64,000 nucleotides of DNA from Microbacterium invictum. GTDB lineage: Bacteria; Actinomycetota; Actinomycetes; Actinomycetales; Microbacteriaceae. The notes under the pieces are model-generated. The model was not told where the DNA came from. It did no database searches and saw only the letters and a program-made list of their open reading frames with translations. The stretch spans positions 1,798,001 through 1,862,000 of the forward strand of contig NZ_JACIFH010000001.1 of the NCBI RefSeq assembly GCF_014197265.1. The letters are read 5' to 3'. The translations under genes were made by a program, and so were the position numbers. This document shows positions 34,936-43,661 of this stretch, piece after piece (position 1 is the first letter of the stretch; each line of letters starts with the position of its first letter).

Positions 34936-35703
34936 ATGGGTCGGGGGATCTCGCTGGGAGCGCTTCTGCTTGCGTGCGTCGTCGCGCTCACCGGCTGCAG
35001 CATCCCGCCGGTGACGACGCACGCGCGCGCCGACGGCTCGACCGTGTCGCTCGCGTGGGCCGATTACCCGGGCCACGCGTACGTCGACGCCGACGACATC
35101 CTGGCCACGCCTGGCATCGACGAGATCGAGGCGCATGGGCACGCGCTCATCGAGGCGATACAGGCCGAGGTCGCTGCCGAAACCGGCATCCATCTGACGA
35201 TGCATGGGGGCGAGGGTCAGTTTCACGGGTTCGATTCGAACGGTTACGGCAGCCCGACGCTGCTCACCTCGTACAGCTGCTGCTCGCTCGTGGCCGAGGC
35301 CGTGCCCGCAGAGTTCGCGGACTGGATGCGCGTCTACGGCATCGTCGCCCGGATCAGCGCCGAGTTCGGTGCCGGTCCGATGATCCGCGAACAGGACCAG
35401 GAGTGGGTGCGCGACGACCCCGAGCAGCTCGCCGAGTTCGAGACGACCTGGACGACGGGCGTGGAAGGCGAGTACTCGCTGCTGTCCGCGTGGACCACCG
35501 GCTCCGGGCAGTCTGTGATGCTCACGATGGAGGATCCGGCGCGCCGCCTGGCCGCATCCGACGCGGAGAAGGAGACCGGTCCTCGCTTCTCTGTCGATTA
35601 CTCCGCGACGGTCATCGAACGCGGCAAGCGGGCCGAGTTCGAGGAGCGGCTCGCCCCGTTCGCGGGGGCGGAGAAGCCTGACTCCACAGAGTGGGAGTGG
35701 TGA
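34936..35703 (+). CDS. Putative lipoprotein, function unknown
   Basis: The 255-residue product has a signal peptide with lipobox LTGC (Cys about 21). The mature region is acidic and mixed alpha/beta, with several Trp residues (SLAWADYP, FADWMRVYG, QEWVRDD) and a Cys pair in SYSCCSL. No catalytic motif or family is recognised. The ATG at 34936 starts the signal peptide; upstream in-frame codons make no sense as protein. It converges on the arfB gene with a 10-bp gap. Confidence 0.75.
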   Translation: MGRGISLGALLLACVVALTGCSIPPVTTHARADGSTVSLAWADYPGHAYVDADDILATPGIDEIEAHGHALIEAIQAEVAAETGIHLTMHGGEGQFHGFDSNGYGSPTLLTSYSCCSLVAEAVPAEFADWMRVYGIVARISAEFGAGPMIREQDQEWVRDDPEQLAEFETTWTTGVEGEYSLLSAWTTGSGQSVMLTMEDPARRLAASDAEKETGPRFSVDYSATVIERGKRAEFEERLAPFAGAEKPDSTEWEW

Positions 35704-35713
35704 GCCGGCGACG

Positions 35714-36151
35714 TCAGTCGTGAGGTGGCCGGCGCAGCTGCTTGATGTCGGTGCGGTGCTTCTTCGCTTTGAGTCGGCGCTCCTTGGAGCCCCGACTCGG
35801 CCCCGTCGGCCTCCGCGGCGGTGACGGCGGACGCAGCGCCTCGACGACGAGGGAGACGAGCCGGGCGCGCGCCGCGTCCCGGTTGCGCAGCTGTGCGCGA
35901 TGCTCGGACGCCGCGATCGTCAGCACGCCCTCGACGAGGCGTCCGCTGAGCCGCTCGAGGATCCGCTCTTTGTGGATCGGCGAGAGCACGGCCGAGCCGG
36001 CGACATCCCAGACGAGCTCGACGCGCGAATCGGCGGTGTTCACGCCTTGCCCGCCGGGACCGGACGACCGCGAGAACCGCCACGACAGTTCCGACTCGGG
36101 GATCGTGAGCCTCGAGTCGACCCGGAGACCGGGACGGTGGGCGGCAGGCAT
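35714..36151 (-). CDS. arfB: Alternative ribosome-rescue factor, peptidyl-tRNA hydrolase
   Basis: The 145-residue protein has the class-I release-factor catalytic loop GPGGQGVN (GGQ at 33-35) near its N terminus and lacks codon-recognition domains. Its basic C-terminal tail (PSRGSKERRLKAKKHRTDIKQ) inserts into the empty mRNA channel in ArfB/ICT1 structures. It frees ribosomes stalled on mRNAs without stop codons. The ATG at 36151 follows the exporter gene by 17 bp and they are probably co-transcribed. Confidence 0.92.
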   Translation of the reverse strand: MPAAHRPGLRVDSRLTIPESELSWRFSRSSGPGGQGVNTADSRVELVWDVAGSAVLSPIHKERILERLSGRLVEGVLTIAASEHRAQLRNRDAARARLVSLVVEALRPPSPPRRPTGPSRGSKERRLKAKKHRTDIKQLRRPPHD

Positions 36152-36168
36152 GCTTCCATCCTCGTCCG

Positions 36169-37233
36169 TCACGCGAACGGCCGCGACATCGCAGTGATGC
36201 GCCCGAGCGACGATGCCACCGCGGCCGACGGCCCGATACCGTCGCCCACCGTCGCGGCATAGCGATCCACGGCGTCGGCGGCGGCGGCCAGCTGCTCGTC
36301 GGCCTCGGGTGCGCCCAGCGGTGCTGCCACCGCGTCCGCCGCACGTCGCAGCGCCTCGGCCAGCAGCTCCGGCCGCCCGCGCGAGCCATCCCTCAGCTCG
36401 GGGTTCCGCGACACCAGATCCGCGACATCCCGGGCGAAGAACGCCGTCCGCTCCAACGCCCACCACCGCCGGGAGTTCCGTTCCGACGCGTCCCCCGCCC
36501 GCCGGGCTCGAGGATTGCCGCGACGGCTGCGATCGGCATCCTGCACATCCACGGAGACCGCGCCCACCAGCGTCGCGAGCGCATCGGCGTCGCGGTCGAG
36601 TTCAGCGGCGTCGATCTCACCGGCATCCATCATCTCGGCGATGCGCGTCAGCAGCGCGACCACTCCGCCGCGCAGGTCGGAGAGCCGATCGCCGGCCTCG
36701 CGCAGGTACAGCGGCGGAAGCACGAGGTAGTTCGCGGCGATGCCGACCACGACCCCGAAGGCCATCGTCGCGAGATACGAGAGCGAGAACTCGTCCGCGT
36801 TCTGGCCGCCCAACAGCAGCACGAACAGGCCGGCGATGGCGATCCAGTCGCGTCCCGCCTCGAGCTCGCGTACGCCGCCGAGCGCCACTCCGACACCGAC
36901 GACGAGCCCGAGCGCCACGATCCCCGGAGCGCCCGCACTGATGATCGCGAGCCCGCCGAGACCGAGCGCGACACCGCATGCGAGCCCGAGGAGCGCGAGC
37001 AGCCCGGACCGCACGGAGTCGACCACCGTGGGATACATCGCCACGAGCACGCCCAGCGGCGCATAGTACGAGTACTCCGCGTCGGCGAAGGGCACGAGCG
37101 GCGCCAGATACCACGCCACCGCGGCGGCGAGCGCCGTCTTCAGCGCCAGGATCAGCCGAGACGCCGCCAAGACCTCGCCCACCGCCGATCGCAGGGCTCC
37201 GGCGATGCCGCGGCGGGGTGGGGTGGATGCCAT
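36169..37233 (-). CDS. FUSC / aromatic acid exporter family membrane protein
   Basis: The 354-residue protein has six hydrophobic segments in its first half (about 25-190), beginning LILALKTALAAAVAWYLA and including YSYYAPLGVLVAMYPTV, a conserved FUSC/ArAE signature. A helical cytoplasmic domain follows (about 195-354). Relatives export aromatic acids or drug-like anions. It lies upstream of arfB. The 400 bp ahead of its start are filled by a 74-bp tandem repeat. Confidence 0.85.
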   Translation of the reverse strand: MASTPPRRGIAGALRSAVGEVLAASRLILALKTALAAAVAWYLAPLVPFADAEYSYYAPLGVLVAMYPTVVDSVRSGLLALLGLACGVALGLGGLAIISAGAPGIVALGLVVGVGVALGGVRELEAGRDWIAIAGLFVLLLGGQNADEFSLSYLATMAFGVVVGIAANYLVLPPLYLREAGDRLSDLRGGVVALLTRIAEMMDAGEIDAAELDRDADALATLVGAVSVDVQDADRSRRGNPRARRAGDASERNSRRWWALERTAFFARDVADLVSRNPELRDGSRGRPELLAEALRRAADAVAAPLGAPEADEQLAAAADAVDRYAATVGDGIGPSAAVASSLGRITAMSRPFA

Positions 37234-37298
37234 GGTCGCACGCTATGCGGGGCAGGCGAGGCGGCCGAGGGGGTTGACTCGCGCCGCAGCGTGCTTCC

Positions 37299-37500
37299 GT
37301 GGGCGCTGCGGTCGGGTATCCAGCATCCATACCCGTCCCAAGCGCCAACTGAACAATCGGCACCGTGACTCAGTGGGCGCTGCGGTCGGGTACCCGGCAT
37401 CCATACCCGTCCCAAGCGCCAACTGAACAATCGACGCCGTGACTCAGTGGGCGCCGCGGCCGGGTATCCAGCATCCATACCCGTCCCAAGCGCCAAACGA
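37299..37500. repeat. Second 74-bp tandem array, each unit with nested inverted repeats
   Basis: Units begin at 37299, 37373 and 37447, exactly 74 bp apart; the third is partial. Each contains an inner hairpin (CGGGTAT at 37313-37319 against ATACCCG at 37329-37335 in unit one) inside an outer pair (GGCGCT and AGCGCC). The units then run CCAACTGAACAATCG to GTGACTCA. The array lies between the divergent starts of the exporter and alpha/beta-hydrolase genes and is followed by 130 bp without other features. The sequence is unlike the 9-kb array although the period is the same. Confidence 0.9.
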
Positions 37501-37636
37501 GCGCGCGGGGCTGCCACCCCGACGCATGCGGGGCGCCGCTGAGATTGATGGATGCCGGTGCTGTCCCCGCCGGGGATTGGCGCGCCCCGCTCGCGGCTGG
37601 GAAACTAGACAGCGACCGCATACGCGAGAGGGACCC

Positions 37637-38305
37637 ATGACAGTCGCAGACCCCAGCATCTTCGAGCCGGACGGCCGCGCCATCCGCCACGTCGTCGACG
37701 GCGAGGGCGACGGCCCCGTGCTGGTGCTGCTGCCCGGGCGCGGTCTCGACATCACCTACCTCGGCACGCTCGCCATGGTGCTCGAGGAAGAGGGCTTCCG
37801 CGTCGTCCGCGTCGGCTCGCGTCGCACGGCTGCGGCCACGATGCACGACCTCGCCCAAGACGTGATCGACGTGCTCGACCACCTCGGCTTCGACGACGCC
37901 TGGATCGGCGGGCACGGGTTCGGCGGCACGATCGCCCGGACCGTCGCGCTCGACCATGACGACCGCGTCAACGGCGTGCTGCTGCTCACCGTCGACGGCG
38001 CGAGCGCCGAGAACGACGATGTCAGCGGCGCGCTCCCCCAGGACGCCGAGATCGCCGGCATGCAGGCCGCCGCGCTGGCGGCGACCCCCGAGGCCGAGTG
38101 GGCGACGGTGGCCCCGAACCACCCGATCCTGATCATCCAGGGGGCCGACGACCCGATCGCACCACCCGTGAACGGCGAGCAGCTGCGCGCCACCGCGCCG
38201 CACCTGGTCAGCCTCACCACCATCGAGGGCGCCGGTCACCTCTTCGTCTCGACGCACGCGGGCGAGACCGGCTTCCTCATCGAGGACTACCTCGGCATGG
38301 ACTGA
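37637..38305 (+). CDS. Alpha/beta-hydrolase fold protein lacking the nucleophile
   Basis: The 222-residue protein has a clear alpha/beta-hydrolase pattern: LLPGRG oxyanion loop at about 31-36, nucleophile elbow at 92-96, GADDPIAPP at 169-177 and the late GAGHLF with H201. But the elbow reads G-H-G-F-G, so the residue that should be Ser, Asp or Cys is Gly94, encoded by an unambiguous GGG. The fold is kept but usual hydrolysis should be impossible. It may be a binding or signalling relative, or use another mechanism. The start has a GAGAGGGA site just upstream. Confidence 0.82.
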   Translation: MTVADPSIFEPDGRAIRHVVDGEGDGPVLVLLPGRGLDITYLGTLAMVLEEEGFRVVRVGSRRTAAATMHDLAQDVIDVLDHLGFDDAWIGGHGFGGTIARTVALDHDDRVNGVLLLTVDGASAENDDVSGALPQDAEIAGMQAAALAATPEAEWATVAPNHPILIIQGADDPIAPPVNGEQLRATAPHLVSLTTIEGAGHLFVSTHAGETGFLIEDYLGMD

Positions 38306-38337
38306 CGGTGCCGCGCCCGCGCGGCACCGGCCCCTTC

Positions 38338-38491
38338 ATCCGGCCGATACTGCCGTCACCGCGCCGGTAGACAACGGTTCGGGCCGGATCAACGCCCCGC
38401 GAGCCACGTCATCCGGCGCTTGCGGCCGTTACGCCGCCGGTAGACGACGGTTCGGGCCGGATGAACGGCCCGCGAGCCGCGTCAACCGGCA
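38338..38491. repeat. Third tandem repeat, 73-bp period
   Basis: A unit at 38362-38434 is repeated from 38435 to about 38491 with few changes (CGCCGGTAGAC, ACGGTTCGGGCCGGAT, CGCGAGCC), and a diverged partial copy precedes it at 38338. In the full unit GCCGGAT and ATCCGGC form an inverted pair. The array lies between convergent genes and runs over the stop codon of the minus-strand gene (38482-38484), so it may also act as a terminator. Confidence 0.8.
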
Positions 38492-41400
38492 TCCGCCCGC
38501 CGCCACCGCAGCGAGAGCAGCACGCCGGCCACCAGCAGCACCGCCCCGAGCCCGGCGGCGTACCAGGCCGTGTCCGCCGGAATCTCGAGGTACGTGGTGA
38601 TCCCGAGGATGCGCGCCATGCCCCACGGCAGCAGGCCCATCTGGTCGTTCCAGATCGTGAGCACCTGCTCGAGGCCGATCAGAGCGATCGCCGTCGCCGG
38701 CACGGCCAGCCCGGCCCCGACAGCGGTGAGGACGAACCCGGTCGCGCGGCGCCGGCCGACCTGCTCCGACATCGCCCAGCCGGCGGCGATGAACACCCAC
38801 ACGAACAGCGCGAACGCGATCGTGATGTACACGGTGCGCAGCACGGGGTCGGTCCAGAAGACGAACCAATAGCCGCCCGGGCCGGTGAACGACAGCGCGA
38901 AGAGCGTCACGATGCAGCGCAGCACCACGACTCCGCCGACGGCGGCGATGACCGGCCACGGCGAGCGGCGCCTGACGCACAGCCGCACGACGATCGCGAA
39001 CATGACCCAGGCGCCCACGATCACCACGAGCTCGACCCACGACAGCAGCGACGTCTGCACCGCCCGGGTGGCCACCAGCAGGCCCGCCGGAATGATCAGG
39101 GTCAGCCACCGGTCGAGGTCGTACATCCCGAGCGTCGACTCGCGCGCCCGCCAGGGCCGGGTCGACGCGAGCCAGGTCAGCCGCGCCGCCGCCGCGCCCG
39201 GACGCCGGATCAGCCGCGTCCGCGCGGCCAGCATGCCGATCACCACCCACGCGAGCGCGAGCACGAGCAGCGCGCGCGCCAGCCATGACATGGCCACGTC
39301 GCGATCGCCGCGCTCGACGCCCAGCTGTGCGGCGGTGAGGTTGTAGGCCGGGTGGTCGAGGTCGCCCTCGTACTTCTCCAGATGGGATGCCGCGAGCGCG
39401 ACGTACGCGTCCCGCGCGGCGTCGCGCCGCTCCAGCGCCTCCGGCGCGAACGTGTCGTGCCACTGACCCTGGGCGAGGATCATCTCGCGGTAAGCGGCCA
39501 GCAGCTGCAGCACGTCGACCTGATAGTCGAGGGTGTCGAGGAACGATGCACGCAGCGTCTGGTCGCGCCACGTTCCGGCATCCGTCGCCTGCACGATCTC
39601 GCGCATCTGCTCGGCGGCGGCGACCGCCTCGGCTCCCCCGGCGATGGCCGCGTCGATGTCGCCGCCGGTGGCGTCTCGCACGACCTGGTACATGACGTCG
39701 AGGACGGCCGAGTCGCCGGTGAGGATGTCCCACTCGAAGATCCACATCATCGGCGGCGGCTCGAGCCCGAGCGCGAAGACGCGCTGGTCGGCGAACGGCT
39801 CAATGTACAGCCCCTGCGCGATGGCCTCGCGCGAGTGCGTCATCGCCGCCACGATCGCCTGGACGGTCGCCGGGTCGTCCGAGAACCATTCGCGCGCCCA
39901 GGCTGCGGTCACCTGCGCCACGTCGACCTCGGGGTCGAGCGCCAGCGCGCCGGCGAGCTGCGTGTTGAGCTCGTACAGCTGCCAGAACCCGGCCTTCAGG
40001 TACAGCGTCATCGGGCCGGCGCGCCACGGCCCGCCGTCTTGCGTCCAGGTCCACACGCCCTCGATGTGCTCGTTCGCGGCGAGCAGCGTCTGCAGCGCCC
40101 ACTGGTACTCCGCGCCGAGGTCGTTGGGGAACGCGCCGAAGTTCTCGAACTCGCGGCGGCTCTGGAACTCGACGATCCGCCGCTGGTCCCCCTGCTCGAG
40201 GGTGTCGTTGAGCGGCAGCCAGGTGTAGAAGTCGCCGAGCGTGTACTTGGTCGACACGATGAGCGCCGGTGAGTGGATGCCGGAGAGCACGGCCTCGTAC
40301 GACTCCACGTTCGTGTGCATGTCGCCGACAGCCCCGACACCGACGCTCCAGGTGCGGAAGATGACTTCACGCTCGGCCGCCTCGGCCTGCGCGGTGAAGG
40401 CGTCGAGCATCGCGCGCACGGCGTCCGCGGTCGTGACCTCGAGCGCCGAGTACACGTCCCAGCCCTCCACGTCATAGACGGCACCGGCCTCGCCGATGCG
40501 CAGCAGCACGCCGTCGAGCGAGGGCACCGCCTCGTACAGCTCGTCGAGTCCGGCGGTGTAGGTCTGCCAGAACTCGGGATTCTCGGTGTCGAGCGACCCG
40601 AACCGGTCGGTGAGGTGGTCCGCCAGCGGCGTGGTCAGCGCGAGCATGTCGGTGCGCAGGAACACCTTCATGCCCAGCTCGTCGGCCCGCTGCCACAGCG
40701 GTGTGAACGCGTCGCGCAGCGCGAGCGCGCGGTCGACGTGGTCGTCGCCGTCGGCATAGACCGGTCCGCCCGGTGCGCCGGCGAACGTCACGAACTCGAC
40801 GAACCCGGGGAACGCCACCGCGTTGTACCCGTTCGCCAGCGAGTGGCGCACGAAGTCGTCGAACTCGCGGTAGGCGGCCTCGAGGGCGACCTGGTCGACA
40901 TAGGGCGACTCGGGCAGGATCACATCGGCGAACGCCTTCGACGCGTGCGAATAGTCCGTGCCATCGGCCCACTCGCTGGGGTCGGCGTCCACCCCGACCG
41001 CGCCCAGATCGACCATGCGCAGCGACAGGCGCGCGGTGACGTCCTCACCGAGGTGCTCGGCGATCGACCGCCCGGCACGAATCGTGGATGCCATGTCGTA
41101 CAGCGCCCGGGCAGCCGAGGCCTCGTCGGCGGCTTCGACCGTGAGATCATCGGCGGTGCCGGTGAGGCGGTACGACTCCACTTCAGGCTCGCCGGCCTGC
41201 GCGAGCCCGTTGTCGGAGATCTCGAGGGTGATCGTCGCGGTCCCCTCGGTACCCCCGGCGGACTCGGCCGCATCGGCCAGTTCCATGCGGGCGGCGTTGA
41301 GTCGCGCCGTCTTCAGTGCGCCGGCAACGGTGATCTCGGGCGGCAGCACCGCCTCGGTGACCTCGGGCACGACCGCGTCGGCCGGCGTCATGGCCGCGGC

Positions 41401-41520
41401 GGGTTCGGTGCGGATGCCGAGCGCATCGCCGACGATCACGCCGACTCCGGCGCCGAGCGCCAGCAGCACGATGGCGGTGACGAGGGCGATGAGTCCTCGT
41501 CGCTGCTTCGCCATCGTCAC
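38482..41520 (-). CDS. Membrane-anchored putative glycoside hydrolase (distantly GH67-like)
   Basis: The 1012-residue protein has an N-terminal anchor (about 8-33), a large extracytoplasmic region (about 40-760) and seven C-terminal spans (about 765-1005). The extracytoplasmic part starts like the non-catalytic beta domain of alpha-glucuronidases. It continues with barrel-like blocks such as GYNAVAFPGFVEFV, VFLRTDM, VIFRTWSVGV and IVEFQSRREFENFGAFPND, then GVWTWTQDGGPW. The EFQ and WTW segments recall GH67, but I cannot confirm catalytic acids. Activity on a surface glycan is inference. The GTG at 41520 and an ATG at 41514 are both possible; neither has a good Shine-Dalgarno. Confidence 0.6.
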   Translation of the reverse strand: MTMAKQRRGLIALVTAIVLLALGAGVGVIVGDALGIRTEPAAAMTPADAVVPEVTEAVLPPEITVAGALKTARLNAARMELADAAESAGGTEGTATITLEISDNGLAQAGEPEVESYRLTGTADDLTVEAADEASAARALYDMASTIRAGRSIAEHLGEDVTARLSLRMVDLGAVGVDADPSEWADGTDYSHASKAFADVILPESPYVDQVALEAAYREFDDFVRHSLANGYNAVAFPGFVEFVTFAGAPGGPVYADGDDHVDRALALRDAFTPLWQRADELGMKVFLRTDMLALTTPLADHLTDRFGSLDTENPEFWQTYTAGLDELYEAVPSLDGVLLRIGEAGAVYDVEGWDVYSALEVTTADAVRAMLDAFTAQAEAAEREVIFRTWSVGVGAVGDMHTNVESYEAVLSGIHSPALIVSTKYTLGDFYTWLPLNDTLEQGDQRRIVEFQSRREFENFGAFPNDLGAEYQWALQTLLAANEHIEGVWTWTQDGGPWRAGPMTLYLKAGFWQLYELNTQLAGALALDPEVDVAQVTAAWAREWFSDDPATVQAIVAAMTHSREAIAQGLYIEPFADQRVFALGLEPPPMMWIFEWDILTGDSAVLDVMYQVVRDATGGDIDAAIAGGAEAVAAAEQMREIVQATDAGTWRDQTLRASFLDTLDYQVDVLQLLAAYREMILAQGQWHDTFAPEALERRDAARDAYVALAASHLEKYEGDLDHPAYNLTAAQLGVERGDRDVAMSWLARALLVLALAWVVIGMLAARTRLIRRPGAAAARLTWLASTRPWRARESTLGMYDLDRWLTLIIPAGLLVATRAVQTSLLSWVELVVIVGAWVMFAIVVRLCVRRRSPWPVIAAVGGVVVLRCIVTLFALSFTGPGGYWFVFWTDPVLRTVYITIAFALFVWVFIAAGWAMSEQVGRRRATGFVLTAVGAGLAVPATAIALIGLEQVLTIWNDQMGLLPWGMARILGITTYLEIPADTAWYAAGLGAVLLVAGVLLSLRWRRADAG

Positions 41521-41711
41521 TCGAGAAGGCTAACCGGGCTCGCCGGGCGCCGAAGAACTGGGCGATAACGGCTGGATCACAACATGCGATCGATCAGATC
41601 ACGACGCCGCGGCGGGGGTGCGCCGGACGATGGCGCCCGTCCGATGCCACGGCGCGCAGATCAACCGCGCCCCGACCGCGAACCGGCGCCATCGCGCTCA
41701 GCGGGCTGCGC

Positions 41712-42503
41712 TCAGCTGCTGGTGCGCATTGCGCGGATGCCCACCAGCAGCCCGACCACCGCGACCGCGAGCGCGGCGATCCAGCCCCACAACACGGTGA
41801 CGTCGCCGAGCTCGCCGGCCAGCAGCGCGCGCTCGGCCTGCACGACCCAGTTGATCGGGTTGACGACCGAGACCGCGCGCATCCAGCCCGGCGCCTGGTC
41901 GAGGGGCAGCAGCATGCCCGACAGGATCAACAGGGGGAAGATCAGCGTCTGCTGCACACCCCAGAAGAGCCACTCGCGGTCCTTCGTCTTCAGCGCGAGG
42001 GTGTACGAGAGCGATCCGAGCCCGACCCCGAACACGGCCAGCAGCGCGAGGCCGATCACGAGGCCCGGCACGTTGATCGTGAAGCCGAACGGCCACGCGA
42101 TCAGCACGATGACGATCGCCTGCACCACGATCGGGGCGATCTCCTTCAGTGCGCGCCCCACCAGCAGCGACGATCGTGAAAGCGGCGCGACGAGGGTCCG
42201 CTCGTGCGAACCGGTCATCATCTCGTACTGCAGGTTCGAGCCGGTCGCGCCGGTGCCGAACAGCACGATCATGACCAGCACACCGGGCACGAACCACTGC
42301 AGCGTCTCGCCGACCGGAGCGCCGGACGTGCCGACCAGCAGCGGAGCGAAGAGCCCCAGGAACACCAGCGGCTGCACGAGGCTGAAGATCAGCGAGAACG
42401 GGTCGCGGACCACCGGCTTGAGCTCACGGGTGAGCACGTGCCAGGTATCGCGCGCGGGGTTCACCCGCACGGCCGTGTCGGGTCGGATGTCGGTGGCGGT
42501 CAT
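41712..42503 (-). CDS. ABC-2 type efflux permease (DrrB-like)
   Basis: The 263-residue permease has six spans and the DrrB-type pattern, with the conserved LVPGVLVMIVLF-like and LLILSGMLLPLDQAPGWMRAVSVVNPINW segments. It would form the membrane channel for the ATPase encoded just upstream, whose TGA it overlaps as ATGA (42503-42500). Such pairs export drugs or lipids. The divergent WYL regulator probably controls the pair. Confidence 0.9.
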   Translation of the reverse strand: MTATDIRPDTAVRVNPARDTWHVLTRELKPVVRDPFSLIFSLVQPLVFLGLFAPLLVGTSGAPVGETLQWFVPGVLVMIVLFGTGATGSNLQYEMMTGSHERTLVAPLSRSSLLVGRALKEIAPIVVQAIVIVLIAWPFGFTINVPGLVIGLALLAVFGVGLGSLSYTLALKTKDREWLFWGVQQTLIFPLLILSGMLLPLDQAPGWMRAVSVVNPINWVVQAERALLAGELGDVTVLWGWIAALAVAVVGLLVGIRAMRTSS

Positions 42504-43600
42504 CGTCCTGCTCCTTCGGTGACGGCTGCGTCGGTGGATGCTGCTTCGGTGAGGGATGCCGGCGACTCGGCGCCCGCGGCGGGCGCAGCGCCGTCGGCCG
42601 CTTCCGCGGCCTGCGTGTCGTCGACGGCCTCGCCTTCGCCCGCTTCGCGCAGGGTGCGGCCGGTGAGCGCGAGGAACACGTCGTCGAGCGTCGGCGGGAC
42701 GCCCGTGGCGCGTGCGACGGTGATGCCCGCGGCATCCAGCGCCCGCACCGCCGCCGGCAGCAGGGCATCGCCGTCCGGCGCCGTGAGCGTCACGGCGTCG
42801 CCCTCGCCGACCACTTCCCGGTCTGTGAGCCCCTGGACGACGGCGACCGCGGCAGCGGCATCGGCCTCCGACGCGAACCCGAGGGTCAGCAGGTCGCCGG
42901 CGAGGTTGGCCTTCAGCCGCGCGGCGGTGTCGTCTGCGATGACACGGCCCTTGTCCATCACCATCACCCGCTCGGCGTAGCGGTCGGCCTCTTCGAGGTA
43001 ATGGGTCGTGAGGAACACCGTCGTGCCGTACTCCTGCCGCAGGTCGAGGATGTGCTGCCACAGGTTCGCCCGGCTCTGCGGGTCGAGGCCCGTCGACGGC
43101 TCGTCGAGGAACAGCAGCGGCGGCGCGTGCATGAGCCCGAGCGCGATGTCGAGCCGGCGCTTCTGCCCGCCCGACATCTGCTGCACCGACCGGTTCGCGA
43201 AGCCGGCCAGATCGAGCGACTCGATGAGCTCGTCCGCCCGGGCGCGCGAGGCCGGCTTGCTCATGCCGTAGAACGCGCCCTGGCTGAGCAGCTCGTCGCG
43301 GGCGCGCTGTGCGAAGCTGCCGCTGGTGAGCTGGCCGACGTACCCGATGCGCGCCCGCACGTCAGCCGGCTGCCGGAGGATGTCGAACCCGACGACGCGT
43401 GCCGTGCCGGCGCTGGGTGGGATGAGGGTGGTGAGCATGCGCAGGCTGGTCGACTTGCCCGCGCCGTTGGGTCCCAGGAACGCGACGAGTTCGCCGCGTG
43501 CGACCTGGAACGTCAGATCGGTGACCGCCTCGACGGTCTTCTTCTTTACCGTGAAGCGCTTGGTGAGTCCGTGCGCTTCGAGGATCGTTTCGTTCGCCAT
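42500..43600 (-). CDS. ABC transporter ATPase (DrrA-like)
   Basis: The 366-residue ATPase has Walker A GPNGAGKST, the signature MSGGQKRRLDIALGL, Walker B LLFLDEPSTGLDP and a switch His in TTHYLEEADR. The DrrA-type C-terminal domain ends at about residue 315 and is followed by an Ala/Glu-rich tail of some 45 residues without predicted structure. Together with the overlapping permease it forms an exporter. It starts 61 bp from a divergent WYL regulator gene. Confidence 0.93.
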   Translation of the reverse strand: MANETILEAHGLTKRFTVKKKTVEAVTDLTFQVARGELVAFLGPNGAGKSTSLRMLTTLIPPSAGTARVVGFDILRQPADVRARIGYVGQLTSGSFAQRARDELLSQGAFYGMSKPASRARADELIESLDLAGFANRSVQQMSGGQKRRLDIALGLMHAPPLLFLDEPSTGLDPQSRANLWQHILDLRQEYGTTVFLTTHYLEEADRYAERVMVMDKGRVIADDTAARLKANLAGDLLTLGFASEADAAAAVAVVQGLTDREVVGEGDAVTLTAPDGDALLPAAVRALDAAGITVARATGVPPTLDDVFLALTGRTLREAGEGEAVDDTQAAEAADGAAPAAGAESPASLTEAASTDAAVTEGAGR

Positions 43601-43621
43601 GACCTCAGGCTAGAAAGGGAT

Positions 43622-43640
43622 GCGGACAGATTCTGTCCGC
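43622..43640. promoter_or_regulatory. 19-bp palindromic operator between efflux pair and WYL regulator
   Basis: GCGGACAG-ATT-CTGTCCGC is a perfect 8-3-8 palindrome in the middle of the 61-bp gap between divergent starts. Position and symmetry are those of an operator that controls both directions, most likely bound by the WYL protein encoded 22 bp away. Confidence 0.75.
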
Positions 43641-43661
43641 GATATCTGCCAATCTTGAACC

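Noticed and set aside
41521..41711. Possible small gene or RNA between the glycosidase-like gene and the efflux permease gene
   Set aside because: I see no ribosome site, no conserved-looking frame and no strong hairpin.
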